Assembly (NCBI GenBank): GCA_043821725.1
Contig: JBDRCM010000013.1
Span: 1 to 18,319 of the forward strand
Source: CAYHSR01 sp043821725
GTDB taxonomy: Bacteria; Patescibacteriota; Patescibacteriia; Magasanikbacterales; GWA2-37-8
Direction of reading: 5' to 3'
Length of the DNA: 18,319 bases
Shown here: in pieces, positions 1-6,349 of the stretch
How the letters are laid out: every line of letters starts with the position of its first letter
Numbering within the stretch: the stretch's first letter is position 1
Notes under the pieces: model-generated
Told to the model about the DNA's origin: nothing
The model's input: the letters and a program-made list of their open reading frames with translations, nothing else
Databases searched by the model: none
Position numbers and translations under genes: made by a program

Positions 1-2
1 TC

Positions 3-350
3 GTGAATGCTGGTTTATTGCACGATTTAATTGAGTGGACAGATAATCCAGAAAAGATTATTAAAGATGATTTTGGTGAGGAAGTGTACAATATTGTACT
101 GGCAAATACTAAAAATAGAGAAATTGAGGATCCTGCGGAAACACAGAGGGATTATGTTAATAGATGTGCAGAGGTAGGTAAAGACGCTCTTATAGTAAAA
201 TCTGCTGACACATTAGATAGTTATCAATATTACTCCACAGTAAAATATGATAAAGGAATAGAAAGAAGCAGGGTAATAGCTAGATTGATTTTAAACAAGG
301 TAGAAAATGACACCGATCCAATTTTTAATAAACTTAGAGAAATGCTATAA
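3..350 (+). CDS. HD-domain phosphohydrolase, 5'-truncated by the window edge
   Basis: The visible 115 residues begin at the HD motif: AGLLHDLIEWTD at residues 3-14 matches the second metal-binding motif of RelA/SpoT-type HD hydrolases (usual form GLLHDVIEDT). FGEEVYNIVLANTK follows, as in that family, and KSADTLDSYQYY (residues 66-77) sits where those enzymes have KLADRLHNM. The first histidine-bearing helix of the fold is missing, so the gene must start before the window; the GTG at position 3 is unlikely to be the true start. The family hydrolyses phosphate esters or nucleotides, including (p)ppGpp in some members, using a metal site. The substrate cannot be told here. No synthetase domain follows, so this is a small stand-alone hydrolase. 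The stop is TAA at 348-350. Confidence 0.72.
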   Translation: MNAGLLHDLIEWTDNPEKIIKDDFGEEVYNIVLANTKNREIEDPAETQRDYVNRCAEVGKDALIVKSADTLDSYQYYSTVKYDKGIERSRVIARLILNKVENDTDPIFNKLREML

Positions 351-353
351 TAC

Positions 354-404
354 AAATTAAGAAAAAGGGCATTTATCAAAGTCGGCTCAATGTAGTTAGT
401 AATA
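354..404 (+). repeat. Imperfect direct repeat, copy 1 (behind the HD gene)
   Basis: This copy starts with AAATTAAGAAAAAG, identical over 14 bases to 657-670, and continues with recognisable similarity to a shared end TAGT[T/C]A[G/A]TAATA. Overall roughly two thirds to three quarters of bases match with one gap, by eye. It begins 3 bases after the HD gene stop and ends just before the small membrane ORF. Each of the two neighbouring genes therefore carries the same 3' flank. Confidence 0.55.
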
Positions 405-414
405 TCTATAAATT

Positions 415-624
415 ATGAATATATTAGATTTTTTTAAGGGTTTTGTCGGACATACTTTGCTGGATATTGTAGGAGGTTTTATTGTCTGGGTTATAAAAGG
501 TTGTAAAAAAAATAAATTAAATAAAGAAGTATCACATACGGGATGGAGAAATGAAGCGGTATTTTATTTATCATTAATAATTTTGATTACTATTTTCTTT
601 TTGGTTATCATTCTAATTGTCTAA
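415..624 (+). CDS. Small two-helix membrane protein, function unknown
   Basis: This is a 69-residue ORF. One hydrophobic segment lies at about residues 12-29 (LLDIVGGFIVWVI core). A basic loop with CKKNKLNK follows, then a polar stretch with SHTGWRNEA, and a very hydrophobic C-terminal helix at about residues 50-69 made almost only of I, L, V and F. That is a plausible small inner-membrane hairpin with a charged loop. I recognise no family. There is no good Shine-Dalgarno site before the ATG. The ORF sits between two copies of a 50-base imperfect direct repeat, so it may be a duplicated or inserted unit next to the HD gene. It could still be a chance ORF, but the paired hydrophobic segments argue for a real protein. 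Confidence 0.45.
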   Translation: MNILDFFKGFVGHTLLDIVGGFIVWVIKGCKKNKLNKEVSHTGWRNEAVFYLSLIILITIFFLVIILIV

Positions 625-656
625 TATGGTAGACATTATTTAAATTGCAAAATATT

Positions 657-706
657 AAATTAAGAAAAAGTGGTTTGTTAAATTTAGCTTAATTTAGTCA
701 ATAATA
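657..706 (+). repeat. Imperfect direct repeat, copy 2 (behind the small membrane ORF)
   Basis: This is the second copy of the repeat seen at 354-404. The first 14 bases (AAATTAAGAAAAAG) are identical, and the remainder is diverged but alignable with one gap. It starts 33 bases after the stop of the 69-residue ORF. Together the two copies frame that ORF. Confidence 0.55.
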
Positions 707-824
707 CAGCCATTTTGTTTGCAATTATATCCATCCCGCCCTTCGCCAAGGGCCGGATCCACGAGCCACCGCAGATGATCTGACTCGCTAAACTTGGTTA
801 AGGTTAGGTTAAAATTTACTTTTA
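707..824. other. Gene-free tract with GC-rich hairpins
   Basis: No ORF with coding character is present. From about 731 to 785 base composition turns GC-rich, unlike the AT-rich surroundings. It contains a 6-bp hairpin (GCCCTT at 738-743 with AAGGGC at 748-753, loop CGCC) and the interrupted palindrome CAGATgATCTG at 772-782. From 797 it becomes AT-rich again, with GGTTAAGGTTAGGTTAA just ahead of the first palindromic repeat. The GC shift suggests DNA of other origin or remains of a structured element. Confidence 0.5.
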
Positions 825-883
825 TTAACGCAGCGTAGCGAGGGTAATGAAAATTTATTTTCATTACCGAGCAAGCAAGTTAA
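825..883 (+). repeat. Palindromic repeat element, copy 1 (tandem pair)
   Basis: The layout is an outer TTAAC (825-829), a GC-rich left arm reading TTAACGCAGCGTAGCGAG, a perfect 12-bp inverted repeat (GGTAATGAAAAT at 843-854, loop TT, its complement at 857-868), a right arm GAGCAAGCAA, and a closing GTTAA (879-883) that pairs with the opening TTAAC. The left and right arms are not complementary to each other; each carries GCGA/GCAA-type tetranucleotide repeats. Copy 2 lies 11 bases downstream. Arms and layout are shared with 894-945 and, in reverse orientation, with 18251-18313. Confidence 0.8.
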
Positions 884-893
884 CTACCCTGTT

Positions 894-945
894 TTAACGC
901 AGCGTAGCGAGGGTACCGCTAAGCGGGACCCAGCAAGCAAGTTAA
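894..945 (+). repeat. Palindromic repeat element, copy 2, with a different inner hairpin
   Basis: The left arm is identical to copy 1 over 22 bases (894-915 versus 825-846), and the right arm plus spacer is identical over 23 bases (932-954 versus 870-892). The central palindrome is quite different in length and sequence: GGT-A-CCGCT (912-920) pairs with AGCGG-G-ACC (922-930), one A/G mismatch, single-base loop. The flanks are conserved while the hairpin has been replaced by another hairpin, which is unusual for simple decay. Confidence 0.8.
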
Positions 946-951
946 CTACCC

Positions 952-1012
952 TGTGGTCTTGCCACAGCAGTCTTCCAAACTGCTGTGCCTGTTTACCCCG
1001 ACTGAGTCGGGG
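952..1012. other. Tract of three stable hairpins ahead of the GHKL gene
   Basis: Three foldable segments follow the repeats. TGTGG/CCACA with loop TCTTG spans 952-966. CACAGCAGT/ACTGCTGTG with the 7-base loop CTTCCAA spans 963-987, a perfect 9-bp stem that overlaps the first at its base, so the two are partly exclusive. CCCCGAC/GTCGGGG with loop TGA spans 996-1012. None is followed by a T run, so none looks like an intrinsic terminator. The middle loop has the look of a glycine-tRNA (UCC) anticodon loop, but acceptor, D and T arms are not found. The tract could be a structured RNA, a tRNA relic, or more palindromic repeat material. Confidence 0.5.
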
Positions 1013-1059
1013 AGGGGTTCATTCTCTAGGACCGAGGTTTAATATTTTAGATAAATAAT

Positions 1060-2643
1060 ATGTCCAACGAAACTAGAATAAATTTGAAGCATCTTTTAGA
1101 AGATATACGAGATGGATATACCTCTCCAGTGGAAGAAGTGATAATAACCGAATTAATAGCCAACGCATTAGATTCTTGTGCCAACAGGATAGATTTTTAT
1201 GTTGACCCGATTACTCAAAAATTAACCTGCGTGGATAATGGGAAAGGCATGACAAGATCACAATTTCGCGAATATCACAACATCGCGTCTTCAAGCAAAG
1301 TTCGCGGGCAAGGAATAGGATTTGCCGGAGTTGGAGCTAAGCTTGCCTTGCTAATTGCCGACTTTGTTATAAGCGAAACAAGGGGACCGCGTAAGGGACG
1401 TTGCGCGTCAGAATGGCGGATGTCTGGCAATCATAAAGCGCCATGGAAATATGTACCATCTAGCAGTATAATACCGCATACGCGCGGAACAGCAGTAAAT
1501 ATTCAACTGCCGACTAAACTTACAAATTTGTTGGATATAAATTTTGTGAAACAGACCATAATTAAACATTTTTATCCTTTGCTTAATCAAGAATTGAATG
1601 AAAAAATTTTTACCAAGTTATATAAAAAGAAAATAGAATTTTATATAAATAATATTCCTGTGTCACTTCCTGAAAATCTTGCGCGTAATCAGGATGAATG
1701 GTTTGAAGTGCATTTAGGCAAGCAAAGACGCCCTATAGGGTACGGTTTTTTAGCTATGAAAGAAGCATCTTCTGGCTGGCTTCACAAAATAACACAAGGA
1801 AAACCAATACCTTTATCGCTATCATCGGGACTTACAATTTCCACGTATGGCAAAGTAATTAAATCCGGTTGGGAGTGGATCGGATTAAATCCTAAATCTT
1901 CTTTTCAGTTGGTCGGGCTGGTGGAAATACCGACAATGGCCGAGTTATTGACAACCAATAAGGATGGCTTTTTAAGCGACGTTTCAAATCTTAAAAAATA
2001 TTATAGGTTTAGAAAAGCAATACAGGAAGCCGTTGTCCCCATTCTTAGAAAATTTGGTGAGGAAGAACAACCCGTTGAAAGACAAACAAGCCGAGAATAT
2101 ATTAAATCTTTATCAAAGCAGATTGAAAATGCGTTAGATGGTATGATGGAAAATTATCCGGAATTGGGCTCGGTAATTAGCGCCCACTCGGCTATGGTCA
2201 ATGCGAAAAAAGGATCAATAGATAAAGACAATTTACAATCTCGCCCAAAGGGATTAATGTTGGATGAACATGAGAGATCCAATAAAAAAACTGAAAAAAA
2301 TGACAATAATTCTCATAAGATTAGTTTGGTGCCAGATGAACAGGGTGGCTTAAAAAAGAAAGTAAGCCACGCGGGTTTAAAAATAGTTTTGGAAGAATTC
2401 CCGGAAACTAACAACGCCGATAGTATACCTCTTGGAAGAATAATGGAGGACTTTGTTTATATAAATACAGCACATCCAATTTGGAAATATTCTTCAGTTG
2501 GCCGTTTGGAGCAATATCACATATCAATTATAACAGCGCTTCTGCTTTATGACTTTGTCGCGGTAGGAGAAAATCCTCATGAGTTTTTAAGTGCTTTTCT
2601 AAAAAAATTAAGCGAACAACAGGATCAACGTTCTCTGTTTTAA
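1060..2643 (+). CDS. GHKL-family ATPase (Hsp90/MutL/MORC-like)
   Basis: The 527-residue protein has a clear Bergerat ATP-binding fold at its N-terminus: N-box ELIANALDS (residues 31-39, with E31 as likely general base and N35 for Mg), G1 box DNGKGM (59-64), ATP-lid glycines GQGIGFAGVGAKLA (83-96), and the last box around TRGTAVNI (141-148). A second domain of the kind that follows GHKL modules (S5-like transducer) probably covers about 200-330, with a charged loop in TTNKDGFLSD near 305-314. A polar K/N/E-rich linker (about 395-430) leads to a C-terminal, probably helical, domain (430-527) that I do not recognise. Such ATPases drive dimerisation-dependent DNA or protein remodelling. No histidine-kinase dimerisation helix, MutL endonuclease or topoisomerase toprim domain is seen. 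No Shine-Dalgarno precedes the ATG. Palindromic repeats lie on both sides, which suggests an accessory gene. A defence role is conceivable for prokaryotic MORC-like ATPases but is not shown here. Confidence 0.8.
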   Translation: MSNETRINLKHLLEDIRDGYTSPVEEVIITELIANALDSCANRIDFYVDPITQKLTCVDNGKGMTRSQFREYHNIASSSKVRGQGIGFAGVGAKLALLIADFVISETRGPRKGRCASEWRMSGNHKAPWKYVPSSSIIPHTRGTAVNIQLPTKLTNLLDINFVKQTIIKHFYPLLNQELNEKIFTKLYKKKIEFYINNIPVSLPENLARNQDEWFEVHLGKQRRPIGYGFLAMKEASSGWLHKITQGKPIPLSLSSGLTISTYGKVIKSGWEWIGLNPKSSFQLVGLVEIPTMAELLTTNKDGFLSDVSNLKKYYRFRKAIQEAVVPILRKFGEEEQPVERQTSREYIKSLSKQIENALDGMMENYPELGSVISAHSAMVNAKKGSIDKDNLQSRPKGLMLDEHERSNKKTEKNDNNSHKISLVPDEQGGLKKKVSHAGLKIVLEEFPETNNADSIPLGRIMEDFVYINTAHPIWKYSSVGRLEQYHISIITALLLYDFVAVGENPHEFLSAFLKKLSEQQDQRSLF

Positions 2644-2671
2644 ACGATCTCTTTCTAGAGGAGCTACTTCA

Positions 2672-2701
2672 TTAACGTAGCATAGCAAGACATTTTTAAC
2701 G
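2672..2701 (+). repeat. Decayed arm of the palindromic repeat family
   Basis: TTAACGTAGCATAGCAAG (2672-2689) matches the left arm TTAACGCAGCGTAGCGAG at 15 of 18 positions, and all three differences are transitions. Another TTAACG follows at 2696-2701. No inner palindrome or right arm can be made out, so this is a degenerate partial copy in the 120-base gap behind the GHKL gene. A small unrelated hairpin (CTACC/GGTAG, loop AGAA) lies at 2730-2743, preceded rather than followed by a T run. Confidence 0.55.
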
Positions 2702-2763
2702 ATAGTCATTGATTCAATTGATTTTTTTGCTACCAGAAGGTAGAATATCTGAAACAGCTTAAA

Positions 2764-4953
2764 ATGGCAAAAATTATGAAAAATACAATTCGCTTTTTAA
2801 TGGCATACGCGCTGATTTCAGTGCTCATTTATTGTAATTTGAACTGGTTTAAAAGCAATTTTTTTTCAGTTTTGCTCTTGGCAATATTCTTTGTCTTAAC
2901 AGCCAAGCAATATAAGGTGTGTTTGCAATTTACTTTTAATACAGACCAAAAAGGTTGGTTGGATATGGCCTTGGCTTGTTTTGTCAGTTTTTACATCACA
3001 GGTTTTATATCTGCAATTTTTCTTGTTTTTTGGCAGTTTACAAATTTTTCAATTGCGTTGGCGATTTCTACGAGTGGGTTATTAGCAGTAGCAGCTCAAA
3101 TTCACGCCAATACAGCTAAAAAAAAGCATCCGGACGAGAGCATTTATGAGCGCGCAACTTTGATTCAAAAACAAGAGCCAAAAGCAAAGTTGGCTGTAAT
3201 TATTTATTTTATTCTTGTTGGAATCGCTTTTTATATTTTAATGCGATCATCCACAGCGCAGTCCATAACAAGCCCGTGGCAATCTATAAGCAGTTCTTTT
3301 TTTTATATATATTTTTCAGCCACAGTGATTTTAGGATTTTTAATTTATTCCAAATTAAGCAGGGGATTTATTATTTTTTTGCTCATTGTCCACTCATTAC
3401 TGTTACATTCATATTTGCCATTATCTCATAATATGATTTTCGGGGCTGACCAATGGAGGCACATGGCAGTAGAAAAGCAAATAGTAGAATCTAATGGGCT
3501 TAATTATCTATCCTTTGATAACAAACCACAAACAATTATTCAGAAATTGGATCCTGGCAGATTAGGGTATGCCAATTTATGGGCAACTGAATCATCAATA
3601 TCCATTTTAAGCAATCGCTCGCTTGTATCTGTCAACAGATGGCTTGTCCCTCTGCTATTCGCGATATTTTTTCCGCTCTTATTATATATGCTTGCGAGAA
3701 AATTGGATTTAAATGAGCAAAGTTCCTTGTTTTGCGTATGGGCGAGTTCGCTTTTTTTTCCATTACAATCGCTCGGATCAATGACTTTGCCTGTAAGTTT
3801 TGGATTGGGATATTGGATGATTTTTCTTATTTTACTGGCATGCAGGATTAAAAAGCCAAAGCCCGGCCAGAGATGGATTCTTCTTGTTTTATTAGCGCTT
3901 GGCTTTTTTGGATATAGTTTGTATTTAATATTAAGCGTTGTTGCATGGATATTTGCTGAAATAATTATTAACAAAAAATCAGTTAAATTTTTACCAACTA
4001 ATTTTGTTTATTATGCTTTGACGTGTCTTTTTATTGGCCTTATAATTCCTTTATTAGAAATCATTGCCGGCTATGGATCAATTGACTCAAGCAAAAATAT
4101 AATATCCGCCATTAAGCAGTTTGTTGGCAATATTTCAGCTTTCTTTCTCGCTACAGGCCCTCGCACGCATGACATTATCGGAGGTAATATAATATTTAAT
4201 CAAGTTCCGTCGTATTCATTTATTGCCAATGTTCTGACCTCAAATCTTTGGTGGATTAGCGGAGTCGCAATAATTATTATTTTGTTGGCTTTTTTGGGAT
4301 GGCTTAGCTGGCTTGTCAGTAAGAAAAAAGAGCTGTTATGGTTCGCGTCAATAAGTTGCGGTCTGTGGCTGGCGTACTTTTTATCTTTTTATATGCTTAA
4401 GGGCGAGCGCGTGTTGTCGCGCAGATTGGACATGGCGCTTGCAATCGGTTTGCTTTTTTTGTTCGTTGCGGGCATTTCAAAATATTTTCTAAAACAGCGT
4501 CCAAGCATTTTTAAAATATCAATAATAGTAATCGGTCTGTCTCTGGCCATTACAGCGTCGCTCTCTTTAGGGCCTGACAGCCACGCAATAAGTTCTGATG
4601 AATACAATACAGCGGGTTTTATTTGGGATGATTCAAGTTCTGATTTAAATCACTGCGTTATTGCAAATACGTACGCCCTCTTGCCATTAGAGTATATATC
4701 TGCTAAGAATATAGTAGGCGGAGGATTTCCAATAAATAGATATTTTGCTCAGCCGGAGCGCGTAAAACTGGAAGAACAGTTTAAATCCAGTTATTCAGGC
4801 AAGCTTTGGCAGGAAGCAATTGACCAAACTCAAGCCGAAAAGTGCTATGTTGTATTGGAAAATGACCTACCAAATGAAATTGATATTGATCTTGACTTGA
4901 TAAAATTCGGCAATATACGAGTATATAGGTTTGACACTTTAAAGAATAAATGA
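2764..4953 (+). CDS. Polytopic membrane protein, probable GT-C-type glycosyltransferase
   Basis: The 729-residue protein has roughly a dozen hydrophobic segments (for example about 10-46, 66-112, 142-161, 177-218, and several between 290 and 610), then a soluble C-terminal part (about 620-729). A polar stretch GADQWRHMA (227-235) sits in a loop after a group of membrane helices and resembles the acidic D-x-W-R/H motif in the first large external loop of GT-C enzymes that use polyprenyl-phosphate sugars. The C-terminal part, with FIWDDSS, CVIANTYALLPLEYISAKN and a final short beta-rich region ending in IRVYRFD, resembles extracytoplasmic tails of uncharacterised GT-C-like proteins. The acceptor and sugar are unknown. 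Its stop overlaps a possible ATG of the next gene (ATGA at 4950-4953). A GT2 enzyme of the polyprenyl-phosphate-mannose type is encoded elsewhere in the window and could supply its donor, but that link is inference. The motif sits later in the chain than is usual for GT-C enzymes, so a different polytopic family is possible. Confidence 0.55.
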   Translation: MAKIMKNTIRFLMAYALISVLIYCNLNWFKSNFFSVLLLAIFFVLTAKQYKVCLQFTFNTDQKGWLDMALACFVSFYITGFISAIFLVFWQFTNFSIALAISTSGLLAVAAQIHANTAKKKHPDESIYERATLIQKQEPKAKLAVIIYFILVGIAFYILMRSSTAQSITSPWQSISSSFFYIYFSATVILGFLIYSKLSRGFIIFLLIVHSLLLHSYLPLSHNMIFGADQWRHMAVEKQIVESNGLNYLSFDNKPQTIIQKLDPGRLGYANLWATESSISILSNRSLVSVNRWLVPLLFAIFFPLLLYMLARKLDLNEQSSLFCVWASSLFFPLQSLGSMTLPVSFGLGYWMIFLILLACRIKKPKPGQRWILLVLLALGFFGYSLYLILSVVAWIFAEIIINKKSVKFLPTNFVYYALTCLFIGLIIPLLEIIAGYGSIDSSKNIISAIKQFVGNISAFFLATGPRTHDIIGGNIIFNQVPSYSFIANVLTSNLWWISGVAIIIILLAFLGWLSWLVSKKKELLWFASISCGLWLAYFLSFYMLKGERVLSRRLDMALAIGLLFLFVAGISKYFLKQRPSIFKISIIVIGLSLAITASLSLGPDSHAISSDEYNTAGFIWDDSSSDLNHCVIANTYALLPLEYISAKNIVGGGFPINRYFAQPERVKLEEQFKSSYSGKLWQEAIDQTQAEKCYVVLENDLPNEIDIDLDLIKFGNIRVYRFDTLKNK

Positions 4954-5009
4954 TACAGGCAACTCTTATATTAATAAATAAATCCCCTGGAGAAGATAAA
5001 TTTAAAAGT

Positions 5010-5423
5010 ATGGAATGTTTATTTTGTAAAATTATCAGCAATCAAATACCGAGTCATGTTATTTATGAAGACGATCATGCTTTGGCTTTTCTGGATATTT
5101 TTCCGCATGCCAAAGGCCATGCTGTAGTGGTGCCAAAAAAGCATTATGAAAATATGGAAGAGATGCCAACTGAACAGTTGGAAAAATTGATCGGCGCGAT
5201 TCAGGCCACAATGTTAAAAGTTAAAAAGGCGCTTGAACCAACAGGTTTTAATATAGGTATTAATGACGGAAAGTCAGCCGGACAAGTGATTCCGCACGTT
5301 CACTGGCATGTTCTTCCGCGCTATAATGATGACAAAGGAGGAACAATGCATTCCATAATAAAAAATTCCGGTAATCTGAGCGCTGAACAAGTTTTTGAAA
5401 TAATTAAAAAAGTTGAGGATTAA
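5010..5423 (+). CDS. HIT-family nucleotide hydrolase/transferase
   Basis: The 137-residue protein starts with MECLFCKI, the usual beginning of bacterial HIT proteins; C3 and C6 form the CxxC typical of zinc-binding members. The catalytic triad HVHWH (H96, H98, H100) near the C-terminus fits the family signature HxHxH, with H98 expected to attack the alpha phosphate of a nucleotide substrate. Other family marks are YEDD, FLDIFPHAKGHAVVVPKKH and the GFNIGINDGKSAGQ stretch. HIT proteins of this branch cleave AMP-linked compounds such as adenosine phosphoramidates or dinucleoside polyphosphates. An upstream in-frame ATG at 4950, overlapping the previous stop, would add 20 residues that do not belong to the family, so the start at 5010 is preferred. 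No well-spaced Shine-Dalgarno supports either start. The gene follows the GT-C gene directly and may be cotranscribed with it. Confidence 0.92.
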   Translation: MECLFCKIISNQIPSHVIYEDDHALAFLDIFPHAKGHAVVVPKKHYENMEEMPTEQLEKLIGAIQATMLKVKKALEPTGFNIGINDGKSAGQVIPHVHWHVLPRYNDDKGGTMHSIIKNSGNLSAEQVFEIIKKVED

Positions 5424-5433
5424 ATAAGAGAAT

Positions 5434-5448
5434 CCGCGTATAACGCGG
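5434..5448 (+). terminator. Possible weak hairpin terminator behind the HIT gene
   Basis: CCGCG (5434-5438) pairs with CGCGG (5444-5448) across the loop TATAA, followed by only three T bases. The stem is short but GC-rich and lies 10 bases after the HIT stop. It could end the GT-C/HIT transcript, though the short U tract makes this weak. Confidence 0.3.
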
Positions 5449-5463
5449 TTTAAGAACATTAAA

Positions 5464-5477
5464 GTTAATTAATTAAC
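5464..5477. promoter_or_regulatory. Perfect 14-bp palindrome ahead of the slipin gene
   Basis: GTTAATTAATTAAC is fully self-complementary and ends 11 bases before the slipin ATG. Its place would suit an operator, but AT-rich palindromes of this length also occur by chance. No -35/-10 pair could be assigned with confidence nearby. Confidence 0.25.
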
Positions 5478-5488
5478 CAAAGAAACGT

Positions 5489-6235
5489 ATGGATCTGTTG
5501 TACACCATATTGGTTATAGTGGCGATTATCATTATCATTAGTATCCGCCAGGTAAATCAGTATGAAAGGGGAGTAAAGTTCATGCTCGGCAAATATATCA
5601 AAACAAAACAGCCGGGCTGGCGCATTGTATTACCCATATTTCAGGGTATGACAAAGGTTGATATGCGCGTCAAGGCAGTTGATGTGCCTCTTCAGGAAGC
5701 TATTACAAAGGATAATGTGTCTGCTAAAATTAATGCGGTTATTTATTACGCTGTTTCTGACGCCGCAAAAGCTGTTCTGGAAGTTGAAAATTTTAAGTAT
5801 GCTGTAAATCAGCTCGCGCAAACAACAATGAGGAATGTTGTTGGAGAGCTTGAGCTTGACGAACTGCTTGCAAACAGGGAAGCGGCCGCTGAAAAAATCA
5901 AATTCATTGTTGACAAGGCAACTGATCCTTGGGGGGTTAAAGTTCAAACTGTTGAACTTAAGGATGTGGTTCTTCCTGACGATATGCAGAGAGTGATTGC
6001 CAAGCAGGCTGAAGCTGAGCGCGAAAAACGCGCAGTTGTGATTAAGGCCAAAGGAGAAGTAATGGCTGCGGAAAATCTTGCAAAAGCGGCAAATACTTTA
6101 AGCAGTCAGCCGGGCGCTCTTCATTTGCGTACGCTTAATACTCTCAACGACCTAAGTTCAGATCAATCAAATACCGTTATTTTTGCCATTCCATTGGAAA
6201 TATTGCGCGCATTTGAAAGATTGAGCGGCAAGTAA
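5489..6235 (+). CDS. Slipin (SPFH/band 7, stomatin-like membrane protein)
   Basis: The 248-residue protein has one N-terminal membrane helix (residues 3-19, mostly I, V and L), followed at once by RQVNQYERGVKFMLGKY, the usual entry into the SPFH domain. PGWRIVLPIFQ, VDMRVKAVDVP, AITKDNVSAKINAVIYY and LAQTTMRNVVGELELDELLANRE follow in the order found in stomatins and slipins. A charged helical stretch near 170-205 (MQRVIAKQAEAEREKRA) should form the oligomerising coiled coil, and the chain ends with a conserved VIFAIPLEI-type segment. Slipins build membrane-bound oligomers and scaffold membrane domains. Bacterial ones are often encoded next to an NfeD-type partner, but none is here. The length is normal. 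It is transcribed toward the purine operon, with a converging hairpin between them. Confidence 0.93.
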   Translation: MDLLYTILVIVAIIIIISIRQVNQYERGVKFMLGKYIKTKQPGWRIVLPIFQGMTKVDMRVKAVDVPLQEAITKDNVSAKINAVIYYAVSDAAKAVLEVENFKYAVNQLAQTTMRNVVGELELDELLANREAAAEKIKFIVDKATDPWGVKVQTVELKDVVLPDDMQRVIAKQAEAEREKRAVVIKAKGEVMAAENLAKAANTLSSQPGALHLRTLNTLNDLSSDQSNTVIFAIPLEILRAFERLSGK

Positions 6236-6271
6236 ATCTTTCCGGTCAATCTTGTGTCTTTTGTTTATAAT

Positions 6272-6302
6272 AAACTTCCCGCGATTTAATTGTGGGGAGT
6301 TT
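6272..6302. terminator. Hairpin between convergent slipin and purCE genes
   Basis: AAACTTCCC (6272-6280) pairs with GGGGAGTTT (6294-6302), 9 bp including one G-T pair, with a 13-base loop. On the plus strand the stem ends in TTT and is followed by AATTATCC, so the U tract is poor. The position between two converging genes makes a shared terminator plausible. An AT palindrome GTTTATaATAAAC overlaps its left side (6263-6275). Confidence 0.4.
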
Positions 6303-6349
6303 AATTATCCAAAAATCTTCAGCGTCAGTTCGGGGGTGGTCTTTTTTAA

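Noticed and set aside
354..706. Integron gene cassette with attC sites
   Set aside because: The repeated flanks lack the conserved GTTRRRY/RYYYAAC ends and the two-box inverted structure of attC.
952..1030. tRNA-Gly(UCC) gene
   Set aside because: Only the anticodon arm fits. The preceding stem lacks D-loop features, the following stem is a 7-bp GC hairpin with a 3-base loop, no T arm with a TTC loop of 7 and matching 5-bp stem can be built, and there is no acceptor stem.
4950..5009. Earlier start for the HIT protein, overlapping the GT-C stop
   Set aside because: The 20 extra residues are not part of the HIT family, whose members start at the MxCxFC segment. No Shine-Dalgarno favours the upstream ATG.
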